Shown here piece by piece: positions 8,463-16,482 of a stretch of DNA of 64,000 nt (the stretch's first letter is position 1; each line of letters begins with the position of its first letter). The position numbers were made by a program, and so were the translations under genes. Under the pieces are notes generated by a model. It was given only the letters and a program-made list of their open reading frames with translations. It made no database searches and was not told the DNA's origin. The stretch comes from Methylocystis hirsuta (GTDB lineage Bacteria > Pseudomonadota > Alphaproteobacteria > Rhizobiales > Beijerinckiaceae): contig NZ_QWDD01000001.1 of assembly GCF_003722355.1 (NCBI RefSeq), positions 1 through 64,000 on the forward strand. The letters are read 5' to 3'.

Positions 8463-8956
8463 GCAAAATCAAAGACTTAGAGAAAATCTGTCCTTAGCGT
8501 ATCGGCCTTAGCTATCAGCTAGCAACCACGTTTTTGGCGTTGCTAGTTGATTGGCCATTTGGTAACCAATCACTCGCTTCAATGCCCCGTTGGTTTATCG
8601 GTATCGCTAACGGGTAATCCCAAGTTCTGCCAGAACGCCATTAGGCACGCGCCGCAGACGGGTTCATCTAGAGGTCATTCTGTCGAGGGTCGTGCGAAAC
8701 GCCTCTCGTTCGGCGGGCGGAATTTCGCCGCACAGCAATATTTTTTAGCGTCAGAATAGAGCATTGACGCTATCTCCGGCGACCTCACCTGCCTGTCCGG
8801 CACTTTTAGAACCCTAGCTCTGCGGTAGCGGGCGACGACATAGCCCCCATGAGAAGAAACTGGCGAGCGTGTGGCGATTTCGTTAGCGTTGCATATCAGC
8901 GATTCGAGCGACAGAAATCATTGCGCGTCGCTCCACTGGGTTAATCACAGGAGGAA
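8463..8956. other. Gene-free AT-richer stretch after tRNA-His
   Basis: No convincing gene. Short open frames here lack ribosome-binding sites and family features. An 8-bp inverted repeat (CTAGCAAC, 12-base loop, GTTGCTAG) sits at 8519-8546, and TTGGTAACCAA lies shortly after. I see no integrase gene and no repeated copy of the tRNA 3' end downstream that would mark an attachment site. It likely holds the promoter of the three-gene cassette that follows. Confidence 0.5.
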
Positions 8957-8959
8957 TTG

Positions 8960-9466
8960 ATGCGCGTTGCGGCAATAGCGGCGAGCTTAAGCGCGCGGGT
9001 TCCTTGGCGAGTTGCACAGAAGATTCTGGCGGTCAACGATATTGCGCGCGGCCAAGGATGGGATAAGACGCTTGAAAAACTGGAAGGCATTAGAGATGAT
9101 TCGAATGTGGAAGAAGCGCTAGCAAGGGCGCTTATAGAGCATTATTCATGCGGCGAAAAACTTGTTAGATTTTACAAAGTTTCAAGAAATAATATTACAG
9201 CGATCAATACACTTCTAGGAACGAAGAAAGTTCCTAAATCCAATTTTAGAACTCGTTACCCGCTAATGCTCGATGCAGATGAGCTTAAGTCTGAGCCAAA
9301 AAAGCCGACGCTCGTTGATATCTCATACGATGACAACGCCAAAGGGACACGTCTAACATTCGCCGCCGCGCGCGTTATCAAGGCCAAATCCGTAATTGTA
9401 TGGGGTACGAGGATTTCGAGTATGTCAGGGCGAGAATGCTTCACCACCTCGGCCTATAACAGCTAG
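8960..9466 (+). CDS. Unknown protein A of accessory three-gene cassette, probably frameshifted near its 3' end
   Basis: About 168 residues, unrecognised. A perfect AGGAGG at 8949-8954 fixes the start at ATG 8960 (a TTG lies just before it). The N-terminal half is helical (VAQKILAVNDIARGQGWDKT), and the middle YKVSRNNITAINTLLGTKK could bind nucleic acid. After VIVWG the frame becomes unnatural (TRISSMSGRECFTTSAYNS). Adding one G to the GGGG run at 9402-9405 restores VIVWGYEDFEYVRARMLHHL and a stop at 9457-9459, so a one-base loss is likely. Codon use is AT-rich, unlike its neighbours, which suggests transfer. Gene B starts 8 bp downstream. Confidence 0.6.
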   Translation: MRVAAIAASLSARVPWRVAQKILAVNDIARGQGWDKTLEKLEGIRDDSNVEEALARALIEHYSCGEKLVRFYKVSRNNITAINTLLGTKKVPKSNFRTRYPLMLDADELKSEPKKPTLVDISYDDNAKGTRLTFAAARVIKAKSVIVWGTRISSMSGRECFTTSAYNS

Positions 9467-9474
9467 CGCTCCAA

Positions 9475-9897
9475 ATGGGCGCGGCCGAAATTAAAGCCGA
9501 TGTTTTGAAGTGGTGGGAAGGAGTTCCCGCCGCTGGCGTTTCTATGCAAATAATTGAATTTATTGAACGCCTTCCCGTCAGCGAATGGGAAATGTTAACT
9601 TATTCAACGCTGCTAAAGGCGCTGGATAAGAATGAAATCGATGACGACTTTTTGGCAGCGATAAATATACTAACAAATTCACACATTAATGCATTAGAAA
9701 TACATGGCTTATTTGTCGACGAAGATGGTCAAGAGCATGAAATGGGTAGCGATGAACTTGCAGACGCGAGGCTATCAGGCACATTTATACACCCCGACAC
9801 AGGCGTAGAGGTCAGGGATTTTGAAGAAAGGATAATCCCGTTTTTTACACCATCTGCCCGATTTCGGACGCATACGCGCTCGGCAGGATCCCAATGA
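9475..9897 (+). CDS. Unknown protein B of accessory three-gene cassette
   Basis: 140 residues, acidic, no signal peptide or membrane segment. The sequence around MQIIEFIERLPVSEWEML and LLKALDKNEIDDDFLAAINI is helical, followed by a strand-rich part with HGLFVDEDGQEHEMGSDELA. The family is not recognised. Its stop overlaps the ATG of gene C by four bases (ATGA), and it follows gene A by 8 bp, so the three behave as one translational unit. The true start may be the ATG at 9475 or an internal ATG before QIIEFIERLP, because no strong ribosome-binding site is seen. Confidence 0.6.
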   Translation: MGAAEIKADVLKWWEGVPAAGVSMQIIEFIERLPVSEWEMLTYSTLLKALDKNEIDDDFLAAINILTNSHINALEIHGLFVDEDGQEHEMGSDELADARLSGTFIHPDTGVEVRDFEERIIPFFTPSARFRTHTRSAGSQ

Positions 9898-10520
9898 ACG
9901 CTGAGCGATCATATACCTTGAAAGAGCTAAAAGATATCTGTAAGGGATCACCTTCAAAGCAGATCATGCTTGATATGACCTTTGCAGGATGTCACAACCA
10001 GCGAACGGAATGCGTTCGCAGGGCTGTTGATGATATCATAAAAGATATGTGTAAATATAGACAGCTACAGCAAGATAAATCGGAAGACGAACTTTCTATC
10101 TTTGTTGTGCTTTCGTTGAAAAGGATGGGGTTTTTAGCGGCTCACGACACACAGTTTGGTGGGCATTGCGACATTACGGTCGAAGACGATGACAATTATT
10201 TATGGATTGCCGAATCTAAAAAGCATGAGACCTACGATTGGCTGTTAAAGGGATTCCATCAGTTACTAACACGCTATACGACTGGACTATATGGTCAGGA
10301 TCAAGGAGACATAATAATATTCGTTTATCAAAAAGATGCTCTTACCGTTCTTAAGAAATGGCGCGAACACTTAATACAAAACTGCTCCGAAGGGGATATA
10401 AAAGAAATAGATGAAAACAATTTGTGCTTCTTTTCCGACCATCCGCATAATGGAAGTGGCCGCCTCATGACAGTTCGACATTTCGTCGTACCACTATATT
10501 TTAGTCCACAGGATAAATAG
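9894..10520 (+). CDS. Probable PD-(D/E)XK nuclease, protein C of accessory cassette
   Basis: 208 residues. The central core GGHCDITVEDD...YLWIAESKKHETYDW shows the restriction-endonuclease-like pattern: Asp in CDI, then E-x-K in AESKK, followed by a helix GFHQLLTRYTTG. This fits a type II restriction or Mrr-like fold. The N-terminal third is helical with three cysteines. Low GC content and position beside tRNA-His suggest a mobile defence-type cassette; this is inference. It could alternatively be a nuclease-like regulator. Substrate and target are unknown. Confidence 0.65.
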   Translation: MNAERSYTLKELKDICKGSPSKQIMLDMTFAGCHNQRTECVRRAVDDIIKDMCKYRQLQQDKSEDELSIFVVLSLKRMGFLAAHDTQFGGHCDITVEDDDNYLWIAESKKHETYDWLLKGFHQLLTRYTTGLYGQDQGDIIIFVYQKDALTVLKKWREHLIQNCSEGDIKEIDENNLCFFSDHPHNGSGRLMTVRHFVVPLYFSPQDK

Positions 10521-10791
10521 CCTAGTTCGCGCACACAAGTCGTGTCTATTGGCAAAGTTCGTCGCAGCAGGGCTGGTTCTCGGCTACGAGCGTCGTCAAG
10601 TGCTAGCGATCATAAAAGGAATAGCTTCGAACATTGGAAACTCGCTATTTCTTCGTAAAACGAAACGCAGTGGGTTAAAGCGCCGATTGGGCGATATCCC
10701 ATCCAAGCATCGTTTCAGCTTCGTTTTTGTCGTGCCGCGCAGGGAGATTCTGGAAACTTAGCTTCGGTAGCAGCTGCGAGGGCTACGAATC

Positions 10792-10999
10792 GTGAATTGG
10801 CAACGAAGGCTTTTGGACAAGCCGCCTGAACGCGACCCGCGGCCGATTTATGTTGCGACCTTCGGACTGCTCATGTCGATCGCGAGCTACGCCATTCCCC
10901 GACGAGGACATGGCTGGCGCCTTTTTGGGCTCCGGCCTGATCACGGCGGGTTTTTGCGTCATTTACTGGTTCACCAATCCCACCGGCGGCCTGGATTGA
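10792..10999 (+). pseudogene. Small two-helix membrane protein with frameshift
   Basis: From GTG 10792 (GAGGG about 9 bp upstream) the frame gives NWQRRLLDKPPERDPRPIYV then a hydrophobic helix ATFGLLMSIASYAIP. At the CCCC run 10897-10900 the natural frame is lost. Dropping one C continues as PDEDMAGAFLGSGLITAGFC and VIYWFTNPTGGLD to a TGA at 10997-10999, giving a second hydrophobic helix. The joined product would be about 68 residues with two membrane segments, of unknown function. Either a decayed gene or a one-base sequence error. Confidence 0.5.
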
Positions 11000-11018
11000 A
11001 CGGGACCATCGCATACGC

Positions 11019-11096
11019 CGTCATCGCGAGCCGAAGGCGAAGCGATCCAGATGCGCCCTCGCGCCTGTGGATTGCTTCGCTGTGCTCGCAATGACG
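11019..11096. repeat. Palindromic intergenic repeat (GTCATTGCGAG...-type)
   Basis: The two ends, CGTCATCGCGAGCCGAAGG and the complementary CTGTGCTCGCAATGACG, form an imperfect inverted repeat, with inner GCGAAGCGATCCA and TGGATTGCTTCGC also pairing. This is the REP-like element type seen dispersed in many alphaproteobacterial genomes. Confidence 0.75.
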
Positions 11097-11127
11097 CGCA
11101 CAAGGCGCCATGCCGAGTCGCTTCGAT

Positions 11128-11706
11128 CTACAGCAGAGCGCCTTCCGAGATCGCCCGAAGGCCAAAGCCCAGGGCGATGATTCCCCATCCTTTGAACAGC
11201 AAATCGATGCCGAGGAAGGTTCCGATCGCCCAAAGCCCGGTGAACGGCCAGCCGGTCACCAACAGCGCGCCAAGCAGCAGCGCGACGCCGCCTTGCAGGA
11301 GATACATCCACAGACCATCGATCTGGGAGGTCAGCGCAAAACCGATGACGAGTATGCCTTCGGCAATGAAATAGAAGGCGATGAGAAGCGTGATCGCTTC
11401 GGCGCTGATCGCCGGGCGCGTCAGCAGCATGATTCCGACGATCGCCAGAAGAACCGCCCAGAGCACGTGGACGAAGAAGTCTGTCCACAGGCCCGCGGCC
11501 GAAAAGGCGAATATGAGAACCGACACCGCGCTGACGATCAGCAGCGCGCCCAGAAAGCCAACCGCGATGAACGTCGCCATCCTGGCGCGGATGATCGCGA
11601 GGATTCCCAGCGCCCCGATCAATATTCCCAAGGCGATGACCCAGCCCCAGTGAACGGCGAGGACATCGGGGGCGCCTGAAACGAAAGAGTCAAACTGTCG
11701 CTGCAT
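11128..11706 (-). CDS. HdeD-family (DUF308) membrane protein
   Basis: 192 residues with six hydrophobic segments, arranged as three helical pairs typical of HdeD/DUF308 (first LGILIGALGILAIIRARMAT, last LGIDLLFKGWGIIALGFGLR). In enteric bacteria HdeD is linked to acid resistance at high cell density; the biochemical role is unknown. It is a single-gene unit. Another acid-stress-type gene (HdeA-like) lies at 21.3 kb but is not adjacent. Confidence 0.88.
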   Translation of the reverse strand: MQRQFDSFVSGAPDVLAVHWGWVIALGILIGALGILAIIRARMATFIAVGFLGALLIVSAVSVLIFAFSAAGLWTDFFVHVLWAVLLAIVGIMLLTRPAISAEAITLLIAFYFIAEGILVIGFALTSQIDGLWMYLLQGGVALLLGALLVTGWPFTGLWAIGTFLGIDLLFKGWGIIALGFGLRAISEGALL

Positions 11707-12069
11707 CTAAGGCTTCCATGGTAAGATGAGGAAAGCCGGATCTTTGCCGATTAGGCGCAAATAGCAAGCCGATAATTGTGACCAAACGATTTGACGGTTC
11801 GCGGCGTTCTGGTCCGCGCCGAAATCTCGAGTGGCGCGGACTTTGGCCGCCCTCGTCTCGGTCGCAACCCGGCCCGCCGCCGCGCGGCGCCAGCATCCCG
11901 AGCGGCGCGGATGGTTGCGCGCCTTCCGCGCGATCCGACGCGCCGTGGAGGTCCGACATGCCCCTGCGGTTACCTGCTTCTCACTCGCGACTATATTCTC
12001 CCGCACGGCGCTGCGCGCGCGAACGCGCATGAGCATTGGCTTCGCGCGCCGAACAAGAGCGAAAAAGCC
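11707..12069. other. Intergenic, no gene recognised
   Basis: Open frames exist on both strands but their translations are Arg/Ala-rich and lack family features. The plus frame joined to the MBL hydrolase is open from 11791, but the first 93 codons look like non-coding GC-rich sequence. It probably holds the divergent promoters of the HdeD and MBL genes. Confidence 0.45.
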
Positions 12070-13110
12070 GTGCCACGCCATTTCGACCCTGCGCTGATCA
12101 ACGACCCTTTCGACGATCCGGGTCTTTACGTCGATCTCGTTTTCGAAAAGCGGGCGCTGCTGTTCGATCTTGGCGATCTCGGACGGCTTTCACCCCGTAA
12201 GATGCTGCGAATCAGCGACGTCTTCGTCACGCACCTGCATATGGATCACTTCGCGGGCTTCGATCAGCTGCTGCGGCGGCTGCTCGGGCGGGAAATGACG
12301 CTCGGCGTTTACGGACCGCCGGGCGTCATCGACGCGGTGGAGCATAAGCTCAAAGCCTATTCCTGGAACCTCATCGGCGGCTATGAGGGCAATCTGAGGT
12401 TCCGGGTGACCGAAATGGACGAATCCGGGCGCGCTGCTTCCGCTTCATTTTCAGGTCGAACGCAATTTGCGCGTCGCGACGAAGAGAAGAGACAATCGAG
12501 CGAGGGACTGCTGCTGAAAGAGTCCGGAATACAGGTTCGCGCCACGACTCTCGATCATGGCCTTCCGGTGCTGGCGTTCGCGCTGGAAGAGCGCGCGCAT
12601 ATCAACATTTGGCGCAACAAGCTGGGCGCATTGGGTCTTGCTGTGGGACCGTGGCTGCGGAAATTCAAGGAGGCGACGCTTCGCGGCGCCGACGACGCGG
12701 ACCTCATCAAGGTCGCCTGGGCTGACGCGGAAGACGAGAAACCCGACGCCCTGCCCTTCGGAATGCTCAAGAAGGAGATCATGAAGATCTCCTCGGGCCG
12801 CAAGATCGCCTATGTCGTCGATTGCGCCTATACCGAATGCAACATCGAACGAATCGTAAAGCTCGCGGAAGGCGCGGACACTCTCTTCATCGAAGGAGGA
12901 TTTTTGGAGCGCGACTCTGCCGCCGCGTCCAAGCGGCGACATCTGACGGCGCGTCAGGCGGGAACGATCGCGCGCCGCGCCGGCGTGAAGCGGCTCGTAA
13001 CCTTCCATTACTCGCCTCGCTGCAAGGGCGAGGGCGAGGAGCTTGCGCGCGAAGCTCAGGACGCGTTTCTTAGAGCAGGTTCCGAAAAAGTTGACAGACT
13101 TTTTCGATGA
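12070..13110 (+). CDS. Metallo-beta-lactamase-fold hydrolase, RNase Z-like
   Basis: About 346 residues from GTG 12070. The metal motif HLHMDHFAGFDQ (HxHxDH) is followed by ATTLDHGLPVLAFALEE, IAYVVDCAYTECN and a late His in LVTFHYSPRC. The order and the family opening (PALINDPFDDPGLYVDLVFE) match RNase Z/ElaC-like or MBL phosphodiesterase proteins; length is typical. GTG is chosen because the upstream translation is not protein-like. The last 14 codons come from a palindromic repeat (next entry), so the native C-terminus has probably been replaced. Substrate unknown. Confidence 0.75.
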   Translation: MPRHFDPALINDPFDDPGLYVDLVFEKRALLFDLGDLGRLSPRKMLRISDVFVTHLHMDHFAGFDQLLRRLLGREMTLGVYGPPGVIDAVEHKLKAYSWNLIGGYEGNLRFRVTEMDESGRAASASFSGRTQFARRDEEKRQSSEGLLLKESGIQVRATTLDHGLPVLAFALEERAHINIWRNKLGALGLAVGPWLRKFKEATLRGADDADLIKVAWADAEDEKPDALPFGMLKKEIMKISSGRKIAYVVDCAYTECNIERIVKLAEGADTLFIEGGFLERDSAAASKRRHLTARQAGTIARRAGVKRLVTFHYSPRCKGEGEELAREAQDAFLRAGSEKVDRLFR

Positions 13111-13190
13111 GAACCTGCTCTAACGTTTTTATTTTGAGCGATTCCTTATCGATCACATGATTCCATGTGATCGGGAAGCGCTTAGCGCTG
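13070..13190. repeat. Composite palindromic repeat overlapping the MBL gene 3' end
   Basis: The first palindrome spans 13070-13123, with outer arms TTAGAGCAGGTTC and GAACCTGCTCTAA and inner arms CGAAAAAGT and ACTTTTTCG. It supplies the C-terminus and stop codon of the MBL hydrolase. A second inverted repeat follows, GATCACATG-ATTC-CATGTGATC, inside GCGATTCC...GGGAAGCGC. The arrangement resembles dispersed intergenic repeats of Hyphomicrobiales rather than a simple terminator. Confidence 0.75.
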
Positions 13191-13215
13191 AATGTTCGGG
13201 AGCGGAACGCAATCC

Positions 13216-14118
13216 ATGAAGCCTCTTCGATCGCCGGTTTTTTTCCTTTTTGCAGCGCTATTGTTTTCAGTCGCCGCCGTCGGCGCCGAGAGGAGCCGTT
13301 CTGTCATTCCGCTGACCTTGACCCAGGATGAATATCTTGGCGGGCGCATTTACCTGCCGGTCCGCATCGGCAATGTCATGGGAAGCATGCGTCTTGACAC
13401 CGGCGCCTCGAGCACGCGCGTCAGGCTGGCGCCCTGGAACAAGGACCTGCCGGTTCTGGGCGCAAGCCTCTCCACCGGGGCGTCAGGCGCGACACTGCGC
13501 TGTGACGATGTCGAAGCGCCGAATGTCGAACTCGTCGCCGATCAAGGAAACAACGTCGCGCGAGCGAAATATCAACTCACGCGATGTCCGCCTGGCGACG
13601 CTGACGATCTTTTGGGGCTGGATTTTTTCAAAGGCGCACGATTCAGCCTCGATATCGATCGCCGCGAACTCACCTTTTTCGGCGACGCGACGGCGAGCGG
13701 CCGCCCGAAGCCGTTTCGGCGGCTGGGACCCGATGGGCGTCTTGTCGGCGTCGACCTGCGCCTCGGCGCCACGACGACGGTCGGCCTGTTCGACTCGGGC
13801 GCGGAAGTCTCGGCCGTCGATCAGCAGTTCATACGCAAGCACAAGGGGCTGTTCACGGCCGTGAAGGCCAAAGCCCGGGCAAGCGGCGTCGGCGGAAAAC
13901 GCATTTCCTTGAAGGTCTACAAGATCAAGTCGCTTGACCTGGGCGAAGGCGGCGTCCTGCGCGACCTCTATGCGATCTCCTATGACTTCGGCGCCTTGCG
14001 CGCCGCGCTTGGCCGCGATGTTTCTTTCCTGATCGGCTACAATCTCATCCGGAGATTTGCCTGGGACTTTGATTTTCGCGCGCCGGAGTCGCCGACTTGG
14101 GACGCGAAGCTGAAATAG
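13216..14118 (+). CDS. Exported retropepsin-like aspartic protease
   Basis: 300 residues beginning with a signal peptide (SPVFFLFAALLFSVAAVGAE). Two aspartic-protease-like lobes are visible: MRLDTGASSTRV in the first and GLFDSGAEVSAVDQQFI in the second, the D-T/S-G-A motifs of retropepsin-like clans. A pair of cysteines flanks the end of the first lobe. The protein is probably periplasmic; its substrate is unknown. ATG 13216 is chosen because the signal peptide starts there, although the frame is open from 13192. Confidence 0.78.
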   Translation: MKPLRSPVFFLFAALLFSVAAVGAERSRSVIPLTLTQDEYLGGRIYLPVRIGNVMGSMRLDTGASSTRVRLAPWNKDLPVLGASLSTGASGATLRCDDVEAPNVELVADQGNNVARAKYQLTRCPPGDADDLLGLDFFKGARFSLDIDRRELTFFGDATASGRPKPFRRLGPDGRLVGVDLRLGATTTVGLFDSGAEVSAVDQQFIRKHKGLFTAVKAKARASGVGGKRISLKVYKIKSLDLGEGGVLRDLYAISYDFGALRAALGRDVSFLIGYNLIRRFAWDFDFRAPESPTWDAKLK

Positions 14119-14194
14119 CCGATCGCGCGGGCGCCGCGCGAACGCCAATGCTGCGCGGCCCATTTCGCGATGGGAGTTGCAGAGGCGCAGCGCG

Positions 14195-16468
14195 CTAAAA
14201 ATTCACCTTCGACGCGACATAGAAGCTGCGGCCGGGAGAGGGATAGCCGTCCGTCACCGTATAGAGCTCGTCGAAGAGATTGCGCACGCCGGCCTGGAAT
14301 TTGACGTTGTCGGTAGGCTGATAGTCCACGTTCAAATTCGTCAGGAGATAGGGGTTGGTTCGGTAATACACGAGGCCGGTCGAGATGTTGGTCCATCGAC
14401 TGGTCGCCATCTCGATGTTCGGCGTAATGGTCAGCTCCCGGATCGGACGATAGCCGGCGTAGAAAATGAGCTTTGCGTCGGGTACGCCGATTGGCTGGAG
14501 CGTGACGATCCCTGTGAGCGTCTTCCCCGAGAAAAACATGGCTGACGGCGCATCCAGGCGGCGGCGGATCAGCGTCAGATTGCCGCCGAGCGAGAAATCC
14601 TCGCGCAAGAAATAATCGGCCGATATTTCCGAGCCCCAGAAGCGGGCCTTGCCGACATTCTGTTGCTGCGTGGTAGGGACGCCAGTAGGGTCGAGTACGG
14701 GAACGCCTTGGATGAATCTATCGACGAGGCTGTAGAAGACGTCGATCGAGACGCGGCTGCCGGGCGCGAATTCGGAGGACCAGCCGAGATCGAAATTGGT
14801 GGCGCGTTCGGGCTTCAGTCCCGGATTGGACGTTTGGCCGCCGAAGCGGGAGCTGAATCGCTCGAACAGCGTCGGGTAACGGGTTCGACTCGACACGTTG
14901 AAATAGAGGCGGTCCTGATCGGTGTAATGCCAGATCGCGGCGCCCTGATAATTGGGCGCCTGTACGTCCTTGGGCGTATATTCGAAGTAGCCGCGATCCG
15001 TCGTCCACTCGTCGGCCTGTCGCAAGTGCCGCCAGTCGTAGCTGAAGCCGGCGACGAGATCGATGTCCTTGCGCGGATGGAACGTGTTTTCGACCGCGAC
15101 CGAATAAGTGTCCTCCTGGCTTGTCTGGAGCGGCTCGAACAAGCAAGGCACGCCCGTGAAGCATCCGGCTCTTCCCCTCGGGTCGTTGTTTGGGTAGCGC
15201 CCGCTGAAGGTATTCCGGCCGAAGCCTTGCTGTTGTTCGCCATGATTGTCGAAGCGATAGAAGAACAGGCCTTTCAACGTGTCGATGTCGCCGAACTGGT
15301 GGCCCGCCTCGACCTCGGCGCCGAGAGAATAATCCATATAGGGGCTGATGAAGGAGCGCTGCAGGGACTGAGTGATGAATGACTGGTCGTCATAGGCGGT
15401 GAGGCCATTGTCGAATTTGGTCCAGTAGCCGCGCGTCTTGACATAGGAGGCGTCGCCAAGCTGGGTCTTGGACAGGAAATAAAGGTTCTGGACCCGCCAG
15501 TAAGGCCATCTCCAGAAGCGTTGGCTCGAAAGCGGATCGGTCGTATGTAGCGGCGCTCCCTTCTGGCCTTCCTGGCGGTTGAAGCTCAGCGAATATTCAT
15601 CCGTCGCATTGGGCGTAATGCCGACCTTAGCGCTAATGTTAAAGTCGCGTGAATAGGATTGGCCGCGCATGCCCCAGCCTTGCGTCAGCGTCGACCTATA
15701 GCTCGCGGGCAGCATCCATCCGTCCATGGTTTGAAAGGCGCCGCTGAGCTGCGCGTAATAGAGATCCCTCTTCGTGCCGGCGTAGGCATAGGCGCGCGGT
15801 CCCAGGAATGTGCCGTCGCGGCCGAATTCGAGTTTCGCCCTTCCTTCGAACTCCAATTCACGAGAGGGCTTGCGCGTGACGAGATTGATTTGGCCACCCA
15901 TGCCGCCCGGCCCGTCGAGCACCGAGACATAACCCTTGGCGATCTGCACTTCGGCGATATCGGCGGTGAGAAAACGCGCGAAGTCGAGCCGGTTGTCGGC
16001 CGGCAGATAGACGCGCACGCCGTCGACGGTGAGCGGCACCTGCCAGCGGTCGAAGCCGCGCACATAGATATTCTGCTCGTTGCGCGTGCCGCCGACAAGT
16101 TGGCTGTTCACGCCCGGCGCGAGATTGACCGCAGAGTCCAGCGTATCGCGAGAGAAAGTCTCCATCTGCCGGTTGGTGATGGTGTAGCCGCCGAAGGCGT
16201 CGGTGTGCTGCCTCGGCGTCGGGCCATTGTCGACGTTTTCCGACGCCGGCGCCTGCGTCGTCCACGACTCGCCTTCGCCGTCGCTTGGCCCGGCGACTTT
16301 TGTCGGCACGCCAAGCCGACGCGCGCCGACTTTGATCTGACCGAGTTCGAAGGCTTTCGGCGCATGCACCTCGATCGGCGGCAGCGGAGTCTGCGCGCCC
16401 AAGGGCGCTGATAGCGCGAGAAGAACGCCGCCTGAAATCGCCGTTGTCGTCAGCAGCCTGGTCATCAT
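14195..16468 (-). CDS. TonB-dependent outer-membrane receptor
   Basis: 757 residues. A signal peptide is followed by a short TonB-box-like region (LPPIEVHAPK), a plug domain with TITNRQMETFSRDTLDSAVN, YVRGFDRWQVPLTVDGVRVY and DGPGGMGGQINLVTR, then a 22-strand-type barrel ending in the outer-membrane signature Phe (SKVNF). It takes up a large or scarce ligand at the cost of TonB energy. The ligand is not evident. It is the last gene of an operon with a di-haem DUF1111 protein (14 bp upstream) and a periplasmic solute-binding protein, a combination that suggests metal or metallophore uptake. Confidence 0.92.
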   Translation of the reverse strand: MMTRLLTTTAISGGVLLALSAPLGAQTPLPPIEVHAPKAFELGQIKVGARRLGVPTKVAGPSDGEGESWTTQAPASENVDNGPTPRQHTDAFGGYTITNRQMETFSRDTLDSAVNLAPGVNSQLVGGTRNEQNIYVRGFDRWQVPLTVDGVRVYLPADNRLDFARFLTADIAEVQIAKGYVSVLDGPGGMGGQINLVTRKPSRELEFEGRAKLEFGRDGTFLGPRAYAYAGTKRDLYYAQLSGAFQTMDGWMLPASYRSTLTQGWGMRGQSYSRDFNISAKVGITPNATDEYSLSFNRQEGQKGAPLHTTDPLSSQRFWRWPYWRVQNLYFLSKTQLGDASYVKTRGYWTKFDNGLTAYDDQSFITQSLQRSFISPYMDYSLGAEVEAGHQFGDIDTLKGLFFYRFDNHGEQQQGFGRNTFSGRYPNNDPRGRAGCFTGVPCLFEPLQTSQEDTYSVAVENTFHPRKDIDLVAGFSYDWRHLRQADEWTTDRGYFEYTPKDVQAPNYQGAAIWHYTDQDRLYFNVSSRTRYPTLFERFSSRFGGQTSNPGLKPERATNFDLGWSSEFAPGSRVSIDVFYSLVDRFIQGVPVLDPTGVPTTQQQNVGKARFWGSEISADYFLREDFSLGGNLTLIRRRLDAPSAMFFSGKTLTGIVTLQPIGVPDAKLIFYAGYRPIRELTITPNIEMATSRWTNISTGLVYYRTNPYLLTNLNVDYQPTDNVKFQAGVRNLFDELYTVTDGYPSPGRSFYVASKVNF

Positions 16469-16482
16469 TGCCCCCGTGGACG

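Noticed and set aside
8547..10761. Short open frames at 8547-8759 and 10549-10761
   Set aside because: No ribosome-binding site, no family pattern, and atypical composition. Treated as non-coding flanks of the cassette.
8463..11000. Integrated element with attachment sites at tRNA-His
   Set aside because: No integrase gene and no second copy of the tRNA 3' end was found downstream, so I describe only an accessory region beside a tRNA gene.
13083..13125. Simple intrinsic terminator for the MBL gene
   Set aside because: The hairpin includes the gene's own stop codon and outer 13-bp arms, and lacks a proper T run next to the stem; it fits a dispersed palindromic repeat better, though it may also stop transcription.
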